DNA from: Lentisphaeria bacterium
GTDB taxonomy: Bacteria; Verrucomicrobiota; Lentisphaeria; Oligosphaerales; Oligosphaeraceae
Assembly: GCA_016287975.1 (NCBI GenBank)
Contig: JAEEXV010000419.1
Coordinates: 1-9,440 of the forward strand
Direction: 5' to 3'
DNA: 9,440 nucleotides
Shown: one piece after another, positions 5,316 to 9,440 of the stretch
How positions within the stretch are numbered: the first letter of the stretch is position 1
How the letters are laid out: every line of letters begins with the position of its first letter
Notes under the pieces: model-generated
What the model saw: the letters and a program-made list of their open reading frames with translations, nothing else
Told to the model about the DNA's origin: nothing
Database searches by the model: none
Position numbers and translations under genes: made by a program

Positions 5316-7301
5316 CTATTTCGCCTCGGCGAGGAGGATGCCCTTGGGCGGCACGACCAGCCGCCCGAAGACGTGCACGCTGTTCCCCGCGCACTTGAGG
5401 AGGCCGTCCTCGGGGGCCGCCACGAACGGGTAGCACGGGAAGTTGCGGGGGTTGTCGACCGCCTGGGGATACGGCCGCCGAAAGCGGTATTGCGCGGCTT
5501 CGTAGCGGGTGACATCCGAGCAGATCGCGACGCGCCTCCGGCCGTCGGCGGCGCTCTGCGCGATCGCGTAGAGGTCGCCATTGCAGAACGCGAGTCCCGC
5601 GCCGTCGGGCGCGACCGCCGCCGCGATGAAGCGCGCGGCGGCCTCCCAGAGCGCCTCGGGGATCCGCATCATCGGGATCAAGTCCCTGACCAGCCTGAAC
5701 GGCGTGAGGCTGTTGAAGGCCGCGCCCTCCGTCGGCGCGGGGAAGTCCCTCCTCTCGCCCTTCTCCCCGCCCAGCACGACGCAGCCGAAGAGGTAGTCGG
5801 GCGAGATGCGGCACGTGAAGGCCGACGCCCCCTCCGGGATCCCCGCATGGAAGTTCCCCGTGAGCACGGTGACGCCCTTCCGCGCGAGGATGGCCGCCTG
5901 GCGCGCGGCGTCGAACTGGTCGAACTCCGCCACCAGCACAGGCCGCCCGTCCAGCCGCGTGAGTTCGGATGCGGCGCACGCATGGTGCAGTTCGACGCCG
6001 TTCCGCATCAGCGCCGAGGCGTGCAGATAGGGCGGCACCGTCCCGTGTCGGTCGTAGTCGCGGCAGAGGCGGTCGTAGATCGCAGGGTCGTAGACGGCGG
6101 TGAGCCCCTCGACGCCCGCCACCTCGAAGCCCCAGTTGTCCACCCGCATCCGATCCAGCATCTCCCAGTCGTGCGGGTCGGCGATGTCGCCCAGGCAGAT
6201 CATGAAGCCGTCCGCCGCGCGGGCGATGGCGCCGTTCTCCGCGAAGGTCTGGTTCGCGAGGGTGTAGGTGTCGCGCAGCAGCCGCGCGGGCGCGTGCTGG
6301 AAGGCGTCGAACGACTCGACCACGTCCATCACCCCCGTCAGCAGCACCAGCTCCACCCCTGGCAGCGCCGCCTTGAGCTCGCCCAGCGACGCCGCCAGAT
6401 TGAACACCGTGTCCTCGTGGCCGTAGACCAGATGCAGGCTCGTCGCCACCGTCTCCACCACGAAGATGTCCACCCCGCACGCGGGCAGGCGCCGATAGTC
6501 CAGCCCGCAGTGGTATTTGCAGTCGAGCAGCGAAGTGGCGTTGTTGGAGTTGCACATCAGTTTCCGACCGTGCGCATGCAGCATCGACGCCGCCTTCCGC
6601 AGGAACGACTCCCAGCGCCGCGACGTGAACTCCATCAGGTCGAAACGGCACTTGCGCCAGAGATACTCCCCGCGCTCCTGCATCCTCGCCTGGTCGCCAC
6701 CGCACGGCGCCAGCCGCGCCGCGTCCAGCCCCTCCTGCGGGCACTCCCTCAAGAACGCCCGCAGGAAGTTGTCGGTCAGCAGATGGCGCGCGATCGTCCC
6801 CGAGCCGCATTGCGAATCCGCCGCATGCCACCCGTCGAAGCCATAGTCGAGCATGACCCGCTCCAGCTTCGGCACGAAGATGTCCTCGAAGCGCGTGCCG
6901 TCCCCGTGTTCGGTCAGCCATTCGCGGTCCTCAGGATGGTCGGCCATCCACTCGTGGTGCCACGCATTCTCCAGATAGTAGCGGAACACGCTCAGATACA
7001 CCAGCACCCCGCGCTTGTGGAACTCCTCCACCAGCCCGCGGATCTGCCACGTCGTCCACGCCTGGCGGTCGCGCTCCTGGTTGCGCTCGTGCGCACGGCG
7101 GCTGCACGCGTCGGGCCACAGCGTCCGCTCCGTCTCCATCCCGTCGTGCAGCAGGATGAAGTCCAGCGCCGTCATCAGCAGCGACACCCCCTTCAGCGGA
7201 AAACCCGCGCGCTCCAGATAGCGCCCCACCCCGTAGTCGGGAAGCGCGCTGTCAAACCCGATCGGCTCAATCCACACCCACACGTTGCTGTCGTTCGCCA
7301 T
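5316..7301 (-). CDS. Putative cytoplasmic TIM-barrel carbohydrate-active enzyme, family unassigned
   Basis: This protein is 661 aa from the ATG at 7301. AGGAG lies 9 bases before that ATG but only 3 bases before the alternative ATG at 7307, so 7301 is preferred. There is no signal peptide or membrane segment. The N-terminal half has the look of a glycoside-hydrolase-like (beta/alpha)8 barrel: FHKRGVLVYLSVFRYY (94-109) as a strand-helix repeat, LDYGFDGWHAADS (151-163) where such enzymes often carry an active-site acid, HGRKLMCNSNN (244-254), and GVDIFVVETV (276-285) with E283 at a strand end. A central part (GRPVLVAEFDQFDAARQAAI, about 452-471) resembles a Rossmann-like, trimerisation-type domain, and the last about 90 residues look like a beta-sandwich. 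The gene converges on the secreted enzyme gene with a 43-bp gap. It may process the imported product of that enzyme. This is inference; no exact family is recognised. Confidence 0.82.
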   Translation of the reverse strand: MANDSNVWVWIEPIGFDSALPDYGVGRYLERAGFPLKGVSLLMTALDFILLHDGMETERTLWPDACSRRAHERNQERDRQAWTTWQIRGLVEEFHKRGVLVYLSVFRYYLENAWHHEWMADHPEDREWLTEHGDGTRFEDIFVPKLERVMLDYGFDGWHAADSQCGSGTIARHLLTDNFLRAFLRECPQEGLDAARLAPCGGDQARMQERGEYLWRKCRFDLMEFTSRRWESFLRKAASMLHAHGRKLMCNSNNATSLLDCKYHCGLDYRRLPACGVDIFVVETVATSLHLVYGHEDTVFNLAASLGELKAALPGVELVLLTGVMDVVESFDAFQHAPARLLRDTYTLANQTFAENGAIARAADGFMICLGDIADPHDWEMLDRMRVDNWGFEVAGVEGLTAVYDPAIYDRLCRDYDRHGTVPPYLHASALMRNGVELHHACAASELTRLDGRPVLVAEFDQFDAARQAAILARKGVTVLTGNFHAGIPEGASAFTCRISPDYLFGCVVLGGEKGERRDFPAPTEGAAFNSLTPFRLVRDLIPMMRIPEALWEAAARFIAAAVAPDGAGLAFCNGDLYAIAQSAADGRRRVAICSDVTRYEAAQYRFRRPYPQAVDNPRNFPCYPFVAAPEDGLLKCAGNSVHVFGRLVVPPKGILLAEAK

Positions 7302-7630
7302 ATCCATCTTCTCCTGTCACAGCCTCTCTCCCGCCCCCTCCATCGCACATTCCCATAAGATCACGCGCCTTCCACATTCCTGTGTCCCCTCCAAATCCGT
7401 TGTCTTGGCTTTTCCCCCGCCCTTTTGATCTCACCCCGCTGCTACAGGCACACTTCCAGTTTAAGCATATCTTCCTTCAATTGAGGATGCTGCGCCATGT
7501 GTTCCAATCGCGTCTGCATCCCTACAGATAGAGCATTCGTGCCGCGGGGTTGGTATCCGAACGGAAAGGGACTCCATTAGCCAGCAGTGCAGCGTCCAAT
7601 GGAGTCCCTTCCGCAACTTGTTTTATATTG
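7302..7630. other. Intergenic region, no convincing gene
   Basis: This stretch separates two leftward units. It contains the AGGAG ribosome binding site of the enzyme gene at its left end and a strong inverted repeat at 7566-7610. No clear promoter for the enzyme gene was found. A 25-codon minus-strand frame (7442-7519) is open and reads like a protein tail but lacks a ribosome binding site at usable distance. Nothing else could be supported. Confidence 0.6.
7566..7610 (-). terminator. Perfect 13-bp inverted repeat, likely terminator of the lipoprotein unit
   Basis: AAGGGACTCCATT (7566-7578) and AATGGAGTCCCTT (7598-7610) are perfect inverted arms with a 19-nt loop. The repeat begins 20 bp past the stop of the leftward lipoprotein gene, as expected for a transcription end. 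On the minus strand the stem is followed only by TTT then CCG, so the U-run is short. It could alternatively be a dispersed element or the end of a former insertion. Confidence 0.5.
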
Positions 7631-8263
7631 CTATTTTTGATTCTTTTCCATCGGCTGCGCCAAACGGCCTCTCGCTGGCATTTCCACCCCCGGCAACATC
7701 GCCGGAACCCAATGGGCAAAGGTTCCCACTGGCTCCGCTTTCGTAACCACATTGCCCTTGTCATCCTTGGTCGTAGTGACTTTTGACCCAACGCCCATCG
7801 GATCAAACACAATCCGATGCTCCGGATGATCCAATTTCTTCAAACTCCCATCTGCCTGGCGTTCATAAAATACCACCGGGACTTGCTCCACTCCTGTAAT
7901 TGTGACCGGATACCCGATCACGGTAACCTCGTATGACTGCGCCCCCTGCATGACGCTCGTCACTTTTGTAACCCGTTTCGCAGCCGCGATATAATCACAG
8001 TTTGCACGAGCACATGCATCATAGATGGCCATTTTTGTAGCCTCATCCTCATTCCAGGATTTACCGCTGCCGAAGATGCGTTTGGAATTGTCTACCGTGT
8101 AAATCGGACGGAATGTGTCTACCGGCCCCTGCGTGGTAGGATAGACCGTCATATCCCCAACATCTGTACTATAGGTGATGAAGGGAAGTTTTTGAGACGC
8201 ACACCCAACTACCATCATAGTCAGAAAAAAAGCCAGGCACCCTGCAAAAAACAATCGCTGCAT
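7631..8263 (-). CDS. Putative lipoprotein, function unknown
   Basis: This 210-aa protein begins with a lipoprotein signal: basic Gln-Arg, a hydrophobic stretch, then VVGC with the acylated Cys at residue 21 followed by ASQ. It is therefore expected to be anchored in the inner or outer membrane. The start at 8263 is set by GAGGAG 7 bases upstream; a longer in-frame start at 8329 would overlap the preceding gene and bury the signal peptide. Residues about 70-120 (NEDEATKMAIYDACARANCD..., SYEVTVIGYPVTI) recall small bacterial lipoproteins with a repeated 'A-xx-A...nxD' helix followed by a V-x-GYP strand, but no family with a known role could be named. The C-terminal half is polar and without motifs. 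It is the second gene of a two-lipoprotein unit, 53 bp behind its neighbour, and has no sequence link to the carbohydrate genes. Confidence 0.82.
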   Translation of the reverse strand: MQRLFFAGCLAFFLTMMVVGCASQKLPFITYSTDVGDMTVYPTTQGPVDTFRPIYTVDNSKRIFGSGKSWNEDEATKMAIYDACARANCDYIAAAKRVTKVTSVMQGAQSYEVTVIGYPVTITGVEQVPVVFYERQADGSLKKLDHPEHRIVFDPMGVGSKVTTTKDDKGNVVTKAEPVGTFAHWVPAMLPGVEMPARGRLAQPMEKNQK

Positions 8264-8316
8264 GTTCACTCTCCTCAACTTTGGTTCACTTTCTTTCTCT
8301 TCACCAGAGGAACACT

Positions 8317-8775
8317 TCATTCCTCCCACAATTCCACCAAAAACCCCCGTGCACTCTTTGCCTCACACTGAATCTCTATATATTCCGTATTGCTGGCCTC
8401 AATCTGAATGAGGCGCGGAAACGCCCGCCACATCGGGGAACGCCCGTCAACTTCGGCTTTTTCATACGGAATGTCATAGAACCCTGCCATCACTTTCACA
8501 GAAAGTTTCGCTGCCGGCACTGAACCGCCTGTAAGATTCTTAATCCCAAATCGAACGACCATTCTTCCGTTTTCAAGCATCTTGCTTTCCAAGCCCACTA
8601 CCTGAGTATACTCGGCAAGCGAATCGTTCTTCTGGAAAATCCCATCCTCGACCGAACGAACAAACACAACTGTGCCTTCTTGATTTAACGCTTTCACTAC
8701 ATGGGAACGAACCGTGACACAGCCACTAATCAAAATGCAAATGGCACAGTAAAAAAAACACACATTCCTCTTCAT
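8317..8775 (-). CDS. YcfL-like (DUF1425) putative lipoprotein
   Basis: This 152-aa protein has a short basic start (MKR), a hydrophobic core and the lipobox LISGC with Cys19. The C-terminal part fits the YcfL/DUF1425 plan: a central VVRFGIKNLTGG strand with conserved Asn (about 73-84), a FYDIPYEK segment, a lone Trp in PMWRAFP (114-120), then I...E/T-x-I-x-I and a final A-x-GFLVEL strand (142-149). In enterobacteria ycfL lies beside the gene for LpoB, the outer-membrane activator of penicillin-binding protein 1B. The neighbour here has no clear LpoB features, so the link to cell-wall synthesis is only suggestive. The ribosome binding site is weak (GGAAG about 10 bases before the ATG). It is likely the first gene of the lipoprotein unit. 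Confidence 0.78.
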   Translation of the reverse strand: MKRNVCFFYCAICILISGCVTVRSHVVKALNQEGTVVFVRSVEDGIFQKNDSLAEYTQVVGLESKMLENGRMVVRFGIKNLTGGSVPAAKLSVKVMAGFYDIPYEKAEVDGRSPMWRAFPRLIQIEASNTEYIEIQCEAKSARGFLVELWEE

Positions 8776-8871
8776 TATTCTTCACTTCCAATCTATTCAC
8801 AAACAAATGCGACTCTCTGGCATGATCCAAAATCAGACAACACCCGTTATCCACAAAACTCGTTTACCTAA

Positions 8872-9003
8872 ACGCTATATTTCCCATGCGGGTAGGCCAT
8901 TGTCTGGGTGATGCCCCGAAAATGGTTGCCACGGCGACGCCGTGGCAACAACTTCGGGCATAAAAACGGCGGCGATTGCCGACCCGAATGGGGAATAGAG
9001 CGT
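8872..9003. repeat. 132-bp imperfect inverted-repeat element (MITE-like)
   Basis: The outer 26 bases, 8872-8897, match the reverse complement of 8978-9003 at 22 positions. Inside lies a second long dyad, 8911-8961 (ATGCCCCGAA to TTCGGGCAT), centred on the near-perfect palindrome GTTGCCACGGCG / CGCCGTGGCAAC at 8925-8949 with a single-base loop. The whole stretch can thus fold into one long hairpin. It has no open reading frame, which fits a small non-autonomous or REP/BIME-type element. No target-site duplication was identified. Confidence 0.75.
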
Positions 9004-9230
9004 ATCTTAAAGATAATACCCTTTCCGTAAATTACAAGTCGCCTCATTCATTCAGCCAGCGTTGAAGAATCAGAAATAGTCCACTTGATATTGAACGTAA
9101 TCCCTAATGACCTTTCGGACAAATTGTCCAAAAAAGGCTTTTTGGGGTATCCCATGCTTTTTTCTGACGCTCAGTTCCTCATGAAGGGCGGCAATCGCCA
9201 CCATTTTCAAGGCGTCAACCAAGCGATAAC

Positions 9231-9250
9231 CTACCCTTGGGGAACAGCGC
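9231..9250 (+). repeat. Diverged copy of the inverted-repeat element end
   Basis: CTACCCTTGGGGAACAGCGC resembles the right end of the element at 8981-9002 (GACCCGAATGGGGAATAGAG) and the reverse complement of its left end. It is also preceded by GGGCGGCAATCGCC (9186-9199), comparable to CGGCGGCGATTGCC at 8967-8980, though the spacing differs. It may be a decayed relative of the same element family. Confidence 0.4.
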
Positions 9251-9326
9251 TTTTTCTGAACCGTTATATACGACTAAATTGATTCATTTAGCACTTTTTG
9301 GAGAGTTGAAAAAGTAAACGCAACCT

Positions 9327-9377
9327 TGCAGGAGTAAATGCAAGTTCAGGAGAAAAAGGCGTGCATTTACATCTGCA
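9327..9377. repeat. 16-bp inverted repeat around GTAAATGCA / TGCATTTAC
   Basis: TGCAGGAGTAAATGCA (9327-9342) and TGCATTTACATCTGCA (9362-9377) are inverted copies that match at 14 of 16 positions, separated by 19 bases rich in A and G. A related half-site, GTAAACGCAA, lies at 9314-9323. It may be a hairpin, a protein-binding site or the border of a mobile element. Confidence 0.65.
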
Positions 9378-9440
9378 ATTGGGGCCTGGCGCCGTGCAGG
9401 CGGAGACCGGGCGAGGCGGCGACGTGCATTTACCGCTGCA
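9361..9440. repeat. Direct repeat of 17 bp, spaced 63 bp, at window edge
   Basis: GTGCATTTACATCTGCA (9361-9377) recurs as GTGCATTTACCGCTGCA (9424-9440), matching at 15 of 17 positions with a 63-bp period. The 46 bases between are GC-rich, unlike the AT-rich sequence to the left. The second copy ends exactly at the window edge, so whether this is an array cannot be decided here. Confidence 0.6.

Larger units (their letters stand above)
8776..9440. other. Gene-poor region made of repeats and inverted repeats
   Basis: No convincing coding sequence is present. A 65-codon frame at 9085-9282 starts with TTG, has no ribosome binding site and overlaps repeat-like sequence. Small palindromes occur at 8861-8874 (CGTTTA-CC-TAAACG) and 9003-9015 (TATCTT-A-AAGATA). 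The larger structures are listed separately. The left end must hold the promoter of the lipoprotein unit, but no good -10/-35 pair was found. Confidence 0.6.

Noticed and set aside
3088..5433. 781-codon + strand frame overlapping the secreted enzyme
   Set aside because: Arg/Pro/His-rich shadow. The 3194-5272 frame has a signal peptide and enzyme-like sequence.
5245..6921. 558-codon minus-strand frame within the enzyme gene
   Set aside because: A G/A/R-rich shadow in another frame of the same strand. The frame at 5316-7301 has a ribosome binding site and protein-like composition.
4953..7358. 801-codon + strand open frame opposite the cytoplasmic enzyme gene
   Set aside because: Its translation is rich in Arg, Pro, His and Val with no family features. 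It is the antisense shadow of a GC-rich gene with GC-biased third positions and overlaps the end of the secreted enzyme gene.
9085..9282. 65-codon + strand frame
   Set aside because: TTG start, no ribosome binding site, and it runs through sequence resembling the end of the inverted-repeat element.
9361..9440. Start of a CRISPR array
   Set aside because: Only two 17-bp repeats are visible, shorter than usual CRISPR repeats. An inverted copy lies just upstream, and no cas gene is in the window.

Overview
The window looks like a chromosomal segment from a bacterium of the PVC group, most likely Lentisphaerota (Victivallis-like). The main clue is a pair of pseudopilin-like proteins. Both open with the [21 protein letters not shown] prepilin N-terminus, end with an H-Xn-DG(H) motif, and sit beside an AraC-type regulator and glycoside-hydrolase-like genes, a combination typical of that phylum. 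The taxonomic call is inference from protein style; there is no rRNA or marker gene here.

Layout. (1) Positions 1-142 hold six copies of a 14-bp GC-rich tandem repeat and a GC hairpin. (2) Positions 143-886 (-) encode a 247-aa pseudopilin with a recognisable promoter and a run of nine C in its first codons. (3) Positions 1044-1790 (-) encode an AraC/XylS regulator with an N-terminal cupin-like sensor domain. (4) Positions 1791-2347 carry no convincing gene. They hold two 81-bp arrays, each of nine 9-bp TTCCGG-type units, around a perfect 9-bp-arm palindrome, plus a shorter third array. (5) Positions 2348-5272 (+) are a likely two-gene unit: a second pseudopilin (273 aa), then 24 bp later a secreted 692-aa glycoside-hydrolase-like protein with a beta-galactosidase-trimerisation-like region. 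(6) Positions 5316-7301 (-), convergent with it, encode a 661-aa protein without a signal peptide that looks like another TIM-barrel carbohydrate-active enzyme of unassigned family. (7) Positions 7302-7630 are intergenic and contain a perfect 13-bp-arm inverted repeat. (8) Positions 7631-8775 (-) encode two lipoproteins in tandem, the upstream one resembling the YcfL/DUF1425 family. (9) Positions 8776-9440 have no convincing gene. They are made of inverted-repeat structures: a 132-bp imperfect dyad whose core palindrome recurs at 1947-1967, a related fragment near 9231, and a set of 16-17-bp TGCATTTAC repeats running off the right edge.

How the genes may work together (inference): the AraC regulator, divergent from the pseudopilin/secreted-enzyme pair and upstream of the other pseudopilin, is the natural candidate to control a small carbohydrate-use locus. 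The secreted enzyme would act on a glycan outside the cytoplasm and the convergent enzyme on an intracellular product. The two pseudopilins may be parts of a secretion or surface apparatus dedicated to that substrate. The lipoprotein pair is visibly more AT-rich than the enzyme genes and is probably a separate module. Most long reading frames opposite the GC-rich enzyme genes are shadows and were left out.
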